Under the pieces are notes generated by a model. That model searched no databases. It had not been told where the DNA came from and saw only the letters and a program-made list of their open reading frames with translations. From Euglena gracilis (taxonomy: Eukaryota > Euglenida > Euglenophyceae > Euglenales): a DNA stretch of 64,000 nt. The position numbers and the translations under genes were made by a program. The DNA lies in assembly GCA_039621445.1 (NCBI GenBank), contig CP154956.1, forward strand, positions 42,370,437 to 42,434,436, given 5' to 3'. Of this stretch, positions 42,656 to 55,048 are shown in pieces (positions within the stretch are counted from its first letter, which is position 1; each line of letters starts with the position of its first letter).

Positions 42656-45600
42656 CACGGATGTGGCTGTTCGCGATTCATTGAGGAGCACTCTGCGATC
42701 TTCCAGACCAACAGATGCCACCTTGGCAATTAGAAGCCCTCCCACCCATTTGGTGGTTTTGATCCATGGCCTCCAAGGTTCATCGGCGGACCTTGACTTT
42801 CTGCGCCGAGAGCTGATGATGCAATTGCTCATGGTGGTCTGCAGTCGGTTGAGTGATGGAAGGTTCAAATTGAGGCCCACACAGCATGCCAAAAAAATTG
42901 AAGGCTTTTCCAGGGCAAGGGGGTGACTGGTTATTTGATGATGTCAAAGTGCCCTATCCTGAGCAGCCGCACTGGAGCTGATGCAAATGTCTCCATCGGT
43001 GCTCGTTCTCAGCGCACGGCGGATCGAGGGCCAATTCAGGAATTTGAGGTTGATCGTTTCCTGTGTTTATGACTTGGAAAGGTTCATCTTCCCACCTCCC
43101 CAGAAAGGATTTCATTCAAGCTGTCATACCAAACCCATATGCATACGCCAGGGATCCTCACATTTCCTGAAATGGAAATTAACAGAAATTCACGGAGGAT
43201 CATGGAAATGGGCGGAAGTCCATTTTCACAAAAATCACGGAAAATCACGGAAATTCACGGATGAGCCGGAGGGTTCGGAAAATTTTTTTGGGTCGTTTTG
43301 AATGTGCTCACGTTCACAATCTGAAGACATTGCCCAATTGTGTCATTGAACCGGGCCCTTCTGTTGCAAATGTGGAAAATTCAATGTGTTTGTTCTTACA
43401 TGATCATGTATTCATCATTTTTTTTAATAAATTTCTCTTCCTAGCCTGAAGCAGTTGGATTTTCGGGAGTCCCCAGACAACCACAGATGATTGATTTTGT
43501 GGCCGCTTTCCTCCATTCTGGTCTCCCAGTCACAAAATTGGACCACGAAAGCATCAGAGGTGTTCGCCAGAAATACACACAAGCTGAGGGTGTGTGGGTT
43601 TTTGCTTATTCAGAAAACCTTCCACCTTTCCACCCAGGCTGCATCCAGAAGGGTCAATCACTTTATCGGTCCGCTGACAGGGCTTTGGCAACCCATTTAG
43701 AGACAATCAAGGAAATAATTAAAGGACAACGGTTGTTTTTTCCCTCCTGAACGATTTTTATTTTCACACACAGGTGTGGATAGGAACTGATGAATGGACT
43801 GACAGTTCATATACTGATATGCAAGGGAACTGATAGTTCTGTTCAGATGTGTGAGGATGCCTGCATATGCATATGCATATGCATGTGCATACTTATAAAA
43901 TAAAATAAAATACTGGTGGAGACTCTTTAAGCAAGTTACCATCCCCCCCCTGAACAACGCCCCTCTGGGCTCCCACCGGGGGGTCCAATTGAAAATTGGG
44001 GGGTCAATAAGGATGGGCTCGGGAAACATTGTTCCCAAACGGGGTACCCCCATTTCGGAGGTCGACTTTTATGCATTTTGGAAAGATCTCGGAGAGTTCC
44101 ACCTGGCCAAATCAACAACAATCCGAAACGGACCGTTTTGAAGGTTTTGCGCCATTGTCAGAAGTTGGCCTTTTTGGACCTCTGTCCGTCGGCCAGACCT
44201 GAATTGCAATTGAGGGGGATGGTATTTGAAGACGAGGATTGATAAGGGTGATAAGGGTGCAGTTCGGGTGGGTGCCAGGTTCGCATTGCAAAGCCTTCAT
44301 TTTTGGGGAATAAATCGGTCGAAACACAGTCTAGACCCCTTGGGAGGTGGTGGTGTTCAGGATGATGCCCTCCTGATTGAGGGAGTGAATCAATGACTTT
44401 CATTTGACGAAAGTGAAAACTTTGCTTCTGTTGTCTTTGGCTATTCAGATTTAGTGTCTTGATGGGTTTAGTTATCGTGGTGTTCTTTCAAGATTGTTGA
44501 AAACACGTTGAAACACGTTGTTGTTGGAAAATTGTTGGAAAATGGGAGCACAAGGTATTTTCAATGGAACCACACAGTCAGAAACATAACAAAACAGTTC
44601 CTACATCTGACAAGGCATTTCCCCAGGCTCAACCCTGCCCCTTCTTTTCGCATTTCGTGATGTACGATGACGTGCGATTCTTGATTACGCGGGGCCGCAA
44701 CAGCTGCACAGTCCTTTTTTGGAGTGAATGTGTCGCTATGGCTTCAATTGCCTGTCATCAACCCGGAGCGGTGTCGCTTCGGGAGGAGCGCTCCTCGCAC
44801 AGGAGATCCAACAATGTGTCAGTGAACAACGTGGGCCTCCTTTCTCGGCTCAAAGTCATTCCCAGAAAATTTGTCACTGCGGACTGAAGGTCATCAGCCA
44901 TGTTTCCACGGCTGCCTGTTCAAGGACGCCCCTTGCCATCGTTCTTTGGTTTCTATCAGCCTTGTGGGTAACTCCCTCGGGGGACTTTATGCGAGGTGTG
45001 CCCGCTTATTTGTTGATATGCACGTTCTCAATGGCTGCAACCATTGCTCAGCGGAGGTCCCCTCCCATGCGGTTCAGCTGACTCCCAAGGCAAAACTTGG
45101 ACAACCTGGGAATCAAGGAAATGGTAAACAATGGACAACACGGAGCGTCATTAAACACGCTACAAAAACCGGCCTCTTTTGGCCACGGACCTAAACAAAT
45201 TTTAATTTATGTTTCATTGAACCCGACCAACACGTTGGCATCTCTACCAAAAATGTTTCAAAAATTGACTGTGGACTTGAGTATGGTCATAAACAAATAA
45301 AACGAATTGACAAATCAAAAACGTGAGTAGCATAAAAGTGCGAGGAAATGATTTGCGTGCATTACCCAGAGCATTTTTTAAGTGCCCTCTGTTTCGTGCC
45401 TGTCATCCTCTTTGTGCCTCTCGTGCCACCGGTTTGCTTCAAAGAGAATCATTTCTCTCTTCCATATGTGGTGCCAGTGTGTCTTTCCACACCAGGTATG
45501 CCGCTGCCGTTCTGTTCGACGCGCAGAAAGGCACCATCGCCGGCTTAAAGCCACAAACTTTCCTGAGCATCGCCGCCCCGCACCTTGGGGTGCGCCGCTT

Positions 45601-47482
45601 CACACCCGCAGACCTGCCCAGTGTGGCGTGTGATGTGTGGCACGTGAGATGTGACATGTGGTGTATGGTGTGTGGCGTGTGACATGTGACGTGGCACATG
45701 ACGTGGTGATGCGTCAGGGTGTTGGCCACCTGTCTCTGGGGTGCAAGTCTCTGACCCCATATGTGCCCCTGCCCCAGCCATGGGCTCTGCATCTCATTTT
45801 GACTCCAGAACGACGTTGTGACGGCGGGCTATTTTTACACACATTATGACACACAAACAGGCAATGCCCCCCATTTATAACCCCTTCAGGGGATAGGATT
45901 CTGTCTGATGTTGGAGTCCAAGTGTACGGGTAAGAAGGTGGTGTATTGAAATAGGATTCAAACTCAAGGTGCAGTGTACAACAGAGGGGCTTCTGTTCAA
46001 TCCAAATGGACACCCAGTTTCAAACTACATACTGCGCACGCAGGCTTCCCGGGACGATTCTTTCAATGGCGAATGGGTCTGGTGCCACACCCTGGGTGGA
46101 GAAGGGTGGAGAACCCTGGGTCCGGCTCGCCCACCCACTGGCGGACCTGGTGGTGGGGCAGAGCGGGACGGACCTGTTCCTGCGCGACGGACCCCGGCCC
46201 TTACTGCTGCGGATGGCGACGGACGAGCCGTTCTGCGGGGCGCTGCGGGCGTTCCGGTCGCGCATCGCCTTCGCCAACCGGGGCGGGGATTTCATGGTCC
46301 CGTACGGCAGCGCGGCCATCGACGTCACCGCCCACTGGCTGCCGGGGGTGGCAGACCCCTTCGTGGAGTGGGTCGGCAGTACCAGCGGGGCGGCCACCCA
46401 GCTGCCAACGGGAGTCATGATGCTTGAGACATACAGCCAGGGTCGCATTGGCCAAATGTGCCACATGAATCACATACAGCTACATAAATCCCCCCAAATA
46501 TAAACCCATACCCCCGGGTGTTTTATTTTTTTCGCCAGAAGTCCAGGGCTGGGGGGGGGTATATTTGGGGAATTATAGCTCAGAATTGTTTTTTGGGATT
46601 CTGGGATAAGAAGAAGCGCACGTGTGTGTCTTTAACAGGTTCCAAAATTGCCGAAAATTTATTCCAGCCCTGCGCTGGGACGTGCATAAAATTGCTTTCC
46701 CCCCTCATTTTTAAGTGCATTGCACTTTCATGATAATCTTTTCCACATGAAAAAATTTTGCTGCCCATCTCTGCGGAGCCAAAAACCTTGTCTATGAAGG
46801 TCGCAACAAGTCCAAAAATCCCCTCTTTTGGTGTTGTCGCGTGGGAAGGGGGTTATAGGTCGAGGTCGAATCCCAAAGTTGGACCCCAGGGAGGATGTAT
46901 TTGGGGCAAGGTTTAAGTTTTCAGAAAGAATGTGAAAATGAATGAAGATTCCCTAAATTGAAAAAAGGGTATCAAATTTCAGAGAAAAAGCATCAGACCA
47001 AGATGGCTTTTCAAATCGATGATGGCCCACCATCATGATTTCAACAAACTGCAAAGCCCATTCAGGCCTTGGCAATTCTGTCCAAGCATCCCCATCCACA
47101 ATGCCGGGGGCTCATTTTTTGGGGGCTGCCCCAAACTTTCCTTTGGCACCTTCGACCCCGAAGGGATTTTCCCTCTCAATGGTGTCACCAAAAGTCACTT
47201 TTCCCGGCGTGTGGAATACTGAATATGTTCACAGCGCTGCCCCCGTCCCATAGCAACCGGCCGGTCGCCTCTGGGGTCATCCCTGCGGCCTCCAGCGCTC
47301 CACCCGTCCTTGAGGGGGAGCCTGAGGAGCTGACAATGGCCCGCAGCCTCGGCCAGCCCCCCCCCCCATCGCTTTACACCCTGGGGACATGGGGCTGGGG
47401 GGCGCAGGCGGACCTGCTGCCATCCCCGCCCCCACCCTGTATTATATAACAATATGCTAGTTTACTTTTTTTGTTTTATTTG

Positions 47483-47524
<42 letters not shown>

Positions 47525-47929
47525 CCATTTATTTATTTATTTATTTCTTATATTTTTAATTCTAAAATTTTTAAAAAGTTTTAAAAATCGTTCATCATCA
47601 TTCTTCCTATTACATTCTTCTTCTTCTTCTGCTGCTGGCATTGTGCGGCGGGCTGCCGCCAACGCCCTTGGGTGGCGGAAGGTCGGCGTGGCGTTCCCTG
47701 GTGCCCGGGTGCTGCCGCTGGCACACAACAAGCTGGCCGCCCTGGAGCGGCAGGGCTGGCGGTACTTCGTCTTCGGCTGGCTGGAGCAGAACCGCGAAGG
47801 GGAGCCTGTGCCCGTGCTGGCCCTGGGGCAGGATGTGGAGCCGGACTCCAGGCGGCGCCGCTTTCCAGTTGTTCCGTTTGAGCGGCTGACAATCGTTTCC
47901 AAAGCAGCTGGGTTTTCGGGTTTCAAGGT
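42656..47929 (+). CDS. DUF676-type serine esterase/lipase, multi-exon
   Basis: An alpha/beta-hydrolase of the DUF676 putative serine esterase family. Recognised exons: 42,656 to about 42,846 (THLVVLIHGLQGSSADLDF, oxyanion-loop HG); about 44,740-44,830 (GGALLAQEIQQCVSEQ); about 44,890-44,995 (ISLVGNSLGGLYAR, nucleophile Ser in GNSLG); 45,496 to about 45,620 (AAVLFDAQKGTIAG, LSIAAPHLGVR); about 46,105-46,375 (DLVVGQSGTDLFLRD, LLLRMATDEPFCGAL, FANRGGDFMVPYGSA, likely acidic residue); possibly 47,240-47,420 (Pro-rich); about 47,650-47,929 (ALGWRKVGVAFPG, PLAHNKLAAL, catalytic His). The 44,996-45,495 intron is GT-AG and its junction restores YARYAAAV. The 5' end, last exon and exact acceptors are unresolved. 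Exons are GC-rich, introns AT-rich. Substrate unknown, probably a lipid ester. Confidence 0.85.
43160..43265 (+). repeat. AATCACGGAAATTCACGG repeats in intron
   Basis: About seven imperfect copies of a 9-10 base word (AAATTCACGG/AAATCACGGA) in the first recognised esterase intron. Confidence 0.6.
46484..46575. mobile_element. C-run element M7 in esterase intron
   Basis: Left CCCCCCAAATATAAACCC; right GGGGGTATATTTGGGGAATT, inverted. About 90 bases, same architecture as M8. TA occurs at both borders but the duplication is not certain. Confidence 0.5.
47483..47524. repeat. (ATC)n microsatellite
   Basis: About 14 uninterrupted ATC units just upstream of the last recognised esterase exon. The poly-His frame is an artefact. 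Confidence 0.95.
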
Positions 47930-48729
47930 AAAAGTCCGTTGCAAGGGTCATTCGGAGCACAGTTTTGAAAAAAAACCAGTTGAAATGCTTTTCACATGGA
48001 GGTACATGGGGGACAGGCTGAATTTTCAGTCGGTGCCGACCCCTCCCCACTCACCCTACTCACCGGGGGGGGGGGGGTCGGGCATGGCCAAAGGTGTCCA
48101 GGCACTCCACCAAGGACTTCCCCCCATTTCGGACACTTTTTTTGGCCCACGACCAGGCAGGCACCGACCCCCTCCCCCGGGGGGGGGGGGCGCAGTTCCT
48201 GCCTCCCCAGGCACTCAAGGCACCCCTCCCCCAGGGTTGATCAAATTCAGCCTGATGGGGGAGATAAATGGCCCAGTCGTCTCGGAAAAAAAAGTGTCGA
48301 GAAACACTTGTGTGCAGATGGCATAGACACCCACAGTTTGCGCCACTTGGCAAGCTGTAGAAGAACAAGAAAGCGTTGCAATTGGTGTGAAAAAAATATT
48401 GTCTGGCAGTTTATTTTATTGAATTTTGTTGTCTGGCAACAGACAATAAAAGACCCACTTGCTAATATGCTTCAGATTTGGATTTGAGTTGTGCAGTGAG
48501 GCTTCCAATGAGTGGTGTCCTGTGAGATTCAAATTCCTTTTTTTTTTTTACACAGGTTGCCAGTTTTGTCCAAACGTTCTTCACAAAAATTCGTGCCAAT
48601 TTTTCCATTCCCAATTTTCTCGCCTTTTGGCGTCAGTCCCCCCCCTCTGTAGCTTCTCACACTCACACCTTTTTGCAGAGGCACGTGGCACCTAGATGCA
48701 AGGGGCACGTTTTTTTTTCATCTCCACTT
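47930..48729. other. Post-esterase region with C/G-run foldback
   Basis: 48,055-48,240 has G-run and C-run arms (CCGGGGGG/CCCCCTCCCCC) with GGCACTC words. The rest is mixed sequence. It may include the terminal exon and 3' UTR of the esterase gene, not identified. Confidence 0.4.
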
Positions 48730-49321
48730 CATTACAGGCTGGTGGGCGGCAGAGTGAGGCCCAAAAATTCACGTAGGAGTGACACAAAGTACAGGCACGG
48801 CAGAGCGGTCGAGTGACAGGCCACTGCAGCAGCAGCAGTGTGCCTCAATGCACCATTTGTTTGACGGTCCCCAGACGCCAAGCATTCAGGCAGAGCAACA
48901 GACTTGGGGAGGGGGTCGGTCCAGGGCCGCCACGCGTGCGATGCAGCGGGCCGCTGCCCTGTTGCTGGAGGCCCCGCCCACCTGACCCCATGCCCCCCCA
49001 TCATGGTGCCAGCCCCGCCGCCTTTCCGCCGGTGAAGGCGGCCACGGAGCCCGACCTGTCTGTGTGACGTCCCCGCCCAGGTGTAGGTCCCTCCACCGCC
49101 GCAATCCAAAGGCCGCGGGGGTCGAGGCAAAGTCCAGCCCCGACCCCTCACCCAACGCTGAGGCCTCCCTCGCCCGGCCTTTGCCCTCCTTCCTTCCCCG
49201 CTTCCCTCGGACACGACCTCCTCCCCCTGCTTGCCTCCACACACATGCCGTAGCCCACCACTCTCGGCTCATCTTTCCTGTTCAATCCGCCTCCTGAATT
49301 TTGAGAACCTCCGGCCAGCCA
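48730..49321. other. GC-rich island, unassigned
   Basis: About 590 bases of exon-like GC content with open frames on both strands (minus frame 170 codons, Gly/Arg-rich). No family motif, so neither strand is favoured. Confidence 0.3.
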
Positions 49322-49560
49322 TCCCAGGCTTCTTTTTAAGGAATTGTGAGACACCCTGTGGGGGCTATGGGGTAAGGCATTTTCGTCCCCCCAGGGGGGG
49401 GGGTAGGGTTTTGTTGGGGTAGTGCTATAGCAAACCCCCACTGCACCAAAGGGCCATTTTCAAGGGAAATTGGCTTGATCTGCAGGCAACAGGGTCCAAA
49501 ACCCAACTCCCCCAAGGCACCCTGCTCCCCCCCTATGGTTGGTGAAGAGAAGCCTGGGCC
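49322..49560. repeat. GGCTTCTTTTTAAG foldback, copy 2
   Basis: CCAGGCTTCTTTTTAAGG at the left and AGAAGCCTGGG at the right; inside are GGCATTTTCGTCCCCCC, a G-run, then CAAGGGAAATTGGC. The inner part matches 53,690-53,905. Confidence 0.6.
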
Positions 49561-51236
49561 ACCCCAGTGGATGGAGCCGAAGTGGAACACAGCAGTAATG
49601 CAAATGTTTTTTCAGTACACAATCTGTCCGTGTCGCCTGTGCCGTTGAAGCCAGTGTTTCCGAAGCTGGCCCTTGGTGTTGGCCAAGATGGTGGATGGGG
49701 GATCGGGATAAAATTGGTTCTGAAAGAATGGCGTTTGATAACAGTTGAGCAAAAACATTAAAGAAAAATGGCCGGTGATTTTTTTTTCGTACCAAAGAGA
49801 GTCACTGCTGTTTCATCTCACCATTTCTTGCACAGGCTGGGGAAATTTGGGCGGAAAAAAACGGCAGAGGAAAACTTTTTTTGATGACACATGTGATTTT
49901 TGACCACAGAAATTTTCTGACCAAATTTTATACATAAATATATTCAAATATATTCAAATTCAAAATTCAAAAAAATATAGAAAATGCATTAAAAATGCAA
50001 TGATATACGATGAATAGCTTGCGAGACACAAAAAAAAAACGCACTGAAAATGAGGGGGAAACACAATTGTGGGAAAATTGAAAGAACCAAATAAACAGTC
50101 ACGAGTTTGCATAAATTGGGAGAGAATCCAGCAAAAAAGCATCTGACTCCCCTGAAATGAGGGGAAATTCACTGAGAATCCCTCCTACAAGAGCTGACCC
50201 CCTCACTCATTACCCCCCCCCGGCAACATTGTGAGGGCTTTTTGTATTTCTTTTGTACCTTTCTAGGTAGGTGCATTCCCTCAGACAACCCCCTCGTACC
50301 TTGTATTAATTATTATCCTTTTTTGTCGCAGTGGATGTGCCATCCCGTTTGCATTTGTGATGCGACGGGGTGCGTGTTCCCTATTTACGGATGGCTGGAA
50401 CCGGTATGCATTGCTTCTTTTCATTTGGAGAGTTAGACCAAGGGATCAAAGTGGTTTTCTTTTAAAAAAAAGGTTCCATGCAAGCACGGCTTTCAATTCC
50501 TTTTTTTGTTTATCTCTCTGCAAAGTTCTTCCCATCGCTTTTTTGAACTGGTTGCCCTGAGGTGGGTTTGCTGCATTTTCTAAAGGACAAACTCTGCATA
50601 ACATACAGGACAAAGCCAGTGATTAGTCTTGCTATGAGTCATACTCATTTTGCTGTGAGTCATATGCCCATAAACATTTGGGCGCATTCAGTCAAGGCGG
50701 CGGAGAAAGGAACATGGCATTCACATTCTGTTGGTGGCAAATGTGCTCGGCTTCATTCGAAATGCATTGAGATTGGAGACGCAGAGAAAAAATTTCCTGA
50801 TTGGCAGATATCCAACCACAACTAGCCAGGGCTGGAACTAAAAACGGTGTGTGCCTCCCCATGAACAAATGAATTTGTTGACGTCGTTTTGAAATTGACG
50901 ACATCATTTAAAGGTATATTACCAGGGTCAGGATTTTACACACAGCATCGTCATATTGGTGTCTAAAAGGTCCCATTGGGGCAGTCGTTGCTCTACCCGT
51001 TTATGCAGAATTTCAATTCCAAAATGCGTCAGAAATGTCTATAACATTGAAGTGCTGTGAACCATGCTAGTCTTCCAGGGGAACATCCACAGGACGATGC
51101 TCGAGATTGAACGTTTTTAAGCATCCTCGAACGTTTTAAAAAGGTTCCTCGAACGACCTCGAATGACTTTTGAGGATGCTCCTCAGCATCCTCCTATGTT
51201 CCTAAACAGGATTGAGGTTCAGATGTTGTTGTTTTA
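49561..51236. other. Intergenic, no gene seen
   Basis: AT-rich, with a few direct repeats (TCATTTTGCTGTGAGTCATA near 50,640). No supported gene. Confidence 0.4.
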
Positions 51237-51445
51237 GGCCCCTGCAAACAGTTGCATACAAAAGGACATTGGCCACAAAAAGGGGTTGCACACACAGGAC
51301 GCACGTAACACAAGATATTTTTTAATTTTGGGGCCCTGCGAACAGCTGCGTACAAAAAGATATGGGCAACAAAAGGAGTTGCACACACAGGACATATGCA
51401 ACACAGCCGATTTTTTTTTGGGTCCTGCGCACAAGTTGTGTGTGA
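51237..51445 (+). repeat. GTTGCACACACAGGA repeats related to the array
   Basis: Two and a half units of about 100 bases with GGGGCCCTGCGAACAGCTG, GGGCAACAAAAGGAGTTGC and ACACAGGAC. They match the 3.8-10.5 kb array unit and the minus strand at 20,780-20,870. Flanked by TCGAGGATGCTCC-type words. Confidence 0.65.
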
Positions 51446-51539
51446 AAGCATTTGCATGGCAGAAAGTCATTTTCCCATAAAATTTATTTTTTCGACCTTG
51501 AACGACGCTCGAGGATGTTCCAGAGCGTCCTCAAACATC

Positions 51540-52110
51540 GTTCAAGGATGCTTTAGAGCGTATTCCCTCAGAACGTCCACCGACCATTGCCCTCCCCTGG
51601 TCTTCGTTGATGAAAAATATGACCAAGGATGGAACTTTCCCAAGCATGGAGATGCCTACCTCATCCAATGCGATTACGCCCCGAATGCACACGCGGGCCA
51701 ATGCTGTTCCCTGTGCCCCTGGGTACACTCTCCGCAACCATATCGGCCAAGAATAAACATTAATAATCAAAATAAAAAATACAAAATATGTAAAATTGAA
51801 AAAACCCACGTATGTCCCCGTCCACGGCCAGCACACGCCGTTCGCGTGCGCCCTTCAGGTCGCTCCGCCGGTCAGCCCCGCTTCCCGGTTCCCACTGCTC
51901 CGGGTGTTCACGCCCTCGCACGGCCCCCTTCAGCACGGCCGAGGCGGCGGTGGCAACTCCGCAGCGAAGCCACACTGACGCAGCCCCGCGCAAGGCGCGG
52001 GCAGGTCTGTCTTCCCTCCAGTGTGGCTGGAATTGAGCCGGCGGTGGAGACGGGGGACATCGGCAGGACTGCGGTTCGGTTGGAGGTTGATAGGCCTACC
52101 TACGTTGCTC
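51540..52110. other. Exon-like GC islands, unassigned
   Basis: 51,560-51,740 is open on both strands; 51,800-52,085 is GC-rich and open in several frames. The minus strand reads RGVIALDEVGISMLGKV, superficially helicase-like, but no further motif supports it. Confidence 0.25.
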
Positions 52111-52477
52111 TGCAATAGAACAAGCGTTCACTGGTAGGTAGGGCACCCCTTTTCTCAAGGAATTACGAGACCCTGCACTGGTTCGGGTCCAAATGGTGGG
52201 GCACCCCCCAAGCACTGGGGCGCCCCCCAAGCACTGAGGCGGCTGGCCAAGAGCAGGGTTTCTGCCTCCCCTTTAGGGGGAGGTTGTTCAGGACGTCCCA
52301 GGCGCAATACCCTTCGCATATGTGTGCTTTGCAGAGACGGCGCACCATGCTGAAGGCCTGGCGGACCGTAGCTCTGATACTCCACATTTCACGTTCTACG
52401 ACCGTTCCGTGGAGGTCCCCTCCTGCCCTGCAATTGGGACGATGGTGCTCTCGCATTTCACACTGCCACCAATGTCA

Positions 52478-52560
52478 CCCCCAATTATAGAGCCCCCCCC
52501 CCCCGGCATTACACTTCGGCGGAATTTCAAGATCCTCAGGGGGGGCTTTATAATTGGGGA
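52478..52560. mobile_element. C-run element M8
   Basis: CCCCCAATTATAGAG plus a C-run, and a G-run plus CTTTATAATTGGGGA, inverted; 83 bases. It sits in a short open region (52,280-52,690) of unknown coding status. Confidence 0.55.
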
Positions 52561-54099
52561 GATCAAACCGCCCTTGGTGGCCAGTACAAACTTCGGCAGC
52601 CTTCGACTGCAGTCAAATACCAATTCTATGCCAAATTTTGGTCAACGTGTGCAATTTTGTGCAAAATGGAGGTTCTGGTGAAATGGAAGTTTGGGTTTGC
52701 TCTTCTGACCCTCTTGTGGGTATCAAAAGGAGTATGCTTCAAATAATCCTGAACTGTGGAGGTTTTTTGATCCCCACGTCCACCACAGCTTGGGGTGGTC
52801 AGCTATCCTCTTTTTCTTGACAGACATATGCCAGCAAAGAGCCTCGCCCAATAACAATCCAAGTGTGCACCATGCACCTCCCCACATTGCAAATTTATCT
52901 GACAAATTCAAGTAACTTCTGTGTGAATGCACCCAGATTGTAAACTCAAAGTGCTTTTTTTTGCAAAAGATTTTTCTCTTATTTTTTCCTGCAAAAAATG
53001 TGACAGTATTTTCTCTTTGTATGCAGCATGCATATGCATCCTTGTTTCATTCTAAAATTGCAATAAAAATACAATGCATACCTTAGGAAGATTTTTTTCT
53101 AGTTATAAAATACTGCATCCATTTTTTAAAAAAAATATTTCTTCCACTTGCAAGCAGCCAAAAACTTTTAGAGGTATGTGCATGGTACTAGCATGTGGAG
53201 GGATTGAGATTTTCAGATACAGGCTGTTGTCACCTGGCATTGTTGCCATTTTGCCCCCAAATTCTCCTCTGTGTGATTTTGTGTATTTCCTTGAGACCAT
53301 GAGTAACCCCCCCACGCGTCCTTCAACAGCCCCCCAGGGCTGTGGAAGTCAACTTGCCCCCCCCCCCCAAGTTTTACCCCCGCCCTGCTCTCTCATGCTG
53401 GGACCAACATTCCCCTTTTTTAAAGGATTTGGCTTGTCAGCTCGTTGCCCCGCTTGGTCGTTGGAGTCCTTAAAAAGAAGCCTGGTCCTGCCTGAGAAAG
53501 ACGTATGAGAGCATAGGAACTTGAGACTGATGAATGGTTATTTTCTGCTACCTACCCCCCCCCCCCACAGCTCATCGGCCCGGGTGAATGTTAGCCCCAA
53601 CAGGCCAAATAGACAACTTCGGGGGTGACATGTAAGGTGCGCACCCCCCTGGGAGGCTGGGTGGGCTGGGAGGCAAGGGGTTGGGCATTTTCGACCCCCC
53701 CCCCCAGGGGGTCGGGTTTTGGGGTGGAATGCCGTAGCACACCCCCGGCGCCGAAGGTGCCGGGGGCCGAAAATAACCATTTTTCCAAGGGAAAATTGGC
53801 TGGTTCGGCAGGCATCGGGACTCAAACCCGACCCCCCCCCCTGGGGTACCTGCCATGTGCAGGGACCCCATGGGAGGCATGGCAATAAGAAGCCTGGCCA
53901 ACACTTCAAGGTTCTAGGTGCTAAAACTTAAGGGGACTATACCTCCCCCCCCCCCGGGCCAGGATTGAAGGTAAGGCTGGGGGGCCAACCTCAGGGGGGC
54001 CAAGTTTGCATGGTAAGAATTTTGGCGGCAATGCAAAAGGCCAAAGGCCAAATTTAGGGGGGCCAAGCTTGCATGTAAGGAGGAGGGGGGGCAAGCGCC
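52561..54099. other. Intergenic with foldback at 53.69-53.91 kb
   Basis: 53,690-53,905 repeats the inner sequence of the 49.4-kb foldback (GGCATTTTCGACCCCC, CAAGGGAAAATTGGC, GGGACTCAAACCCG). AGAAGCCTGG occurs at 53,477 and 53,888. No gene otherwise. Confidence 0.45.
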
Positions 54100-54511
54100 C
54101 GGGGGTGAGGAGGTAATACCGATTAGGAAAAGCAAACGTTCCTGTCATGAATTGGTGCATTTTGTTACAGAAGAAAATGTATTCGTCCTTTTTTTGCATA
54201 TTTTTTGTTGGCTCATTTGAGGCAAGGCAAGAAGACAGGAAACAATAAATTTTGAATCTGTTTTTAAAGCGCCACGCAACAATTATTTCCCCATCTATGG
54301 TATAATTATTTTCCCATGGGCCCATGCCGGGTGTGTTTCTTGTCAACAGTGGATGTTTTGCTAGCATGTATGAAGGGACATGATTGTGAAGGGTTGTTGA
54401 GCCACAGAAACAATGGGATCGGGGAAATTTGGGTAAAAGCTGGCAGAGATCGCGGCCAGGATATTCAGAGGCAAATTGTTCACAAATGTATTGGCAACGA
54501 CCCCCATCCAT
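54100..54511 (-). other. Unassigned open frame
   Basis: Open from MDGGRCQYICEQFASEYPG at 54,511 on the minus strand for over 130 codons of balanced composition (PGMGPWENNYTIDGEIIVAW, FKNRFKIYCFLSSCLASNEP), then running into repeat sequence. I do not recognise it. Possibly a transposase fragment, possibly chance. Confidence 0.25.
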
Positions 54512-54870
54512 TGTTGTATGGACTGGAAGGATCGTTGGACAAAGAGATCCCCTCTGCCTATTCAGGACACTTTCCAGTGGTCACTTGAACCGGATAAGTT
54601 GATCGAGAGTGCCCGTTACCTACACAGGGTGTGTTTTCATATCTGCATCTCACACAAGCTATATTTTTTTGCCCTCTTCGTTTGATTTAGAGTTGGGGTA
54701 GGGTTGACGTCGGCCCGTCCGGATGCAAAGGATGCAAACGTTTCATTCACGCAGAAATCCTTCCCAGGGTTGTTTTGTTTCCCCTGGGAGAGTGGTGACC
54801 TCTCCCAAAGTTCCTGGCTTTCCAAGGTGGCAATGTCTTTTTTTCTTTCTTTCGAAAATCACCATAGCTA

Positions 54871-54962
54871 CCCCCCCCCCCCCCGGAAATTGTCATGCCC
54901 GAGAACCTGTAAGGGTCCCTGGTACTGGTCAACCTGTCAGGTGACAGTTTCCGGGGGGGGGG
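54871..54962. mobile_element. C-run MITE-like element M6
   Basis: 92 bases between TA (54,869-54,870) and TA (54,963-54,964). A C-run with GGAAATTGTCA at the left, TGACAGTTTCC with a G-run at the right. It lies just upstream of the first recognised kinase exon. Confidence 0.7.
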
Positions 54963-55048
54963 TAGCTGCTTTGTTTGTCGATTCCACGTCCCACTCCCAC
55001 CCTTTTGGGCCTCCCTGCTCGCCCCCCCCCCCTGCCGCCCCTCCCCAG

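Noticed and set aside
48732-49244. 170-codon Gly/Arg-rich minus-strand ORF
   Set aside because: High GC alone keeps it open; low-complexity composition and no domain.
51560-51740. MCM/helicase-like motif RGVIALDEVGI on the minus strand
   Set aside because: A single DE-type string without Walker A or neighbouring motifs; the plus strand is equally open.
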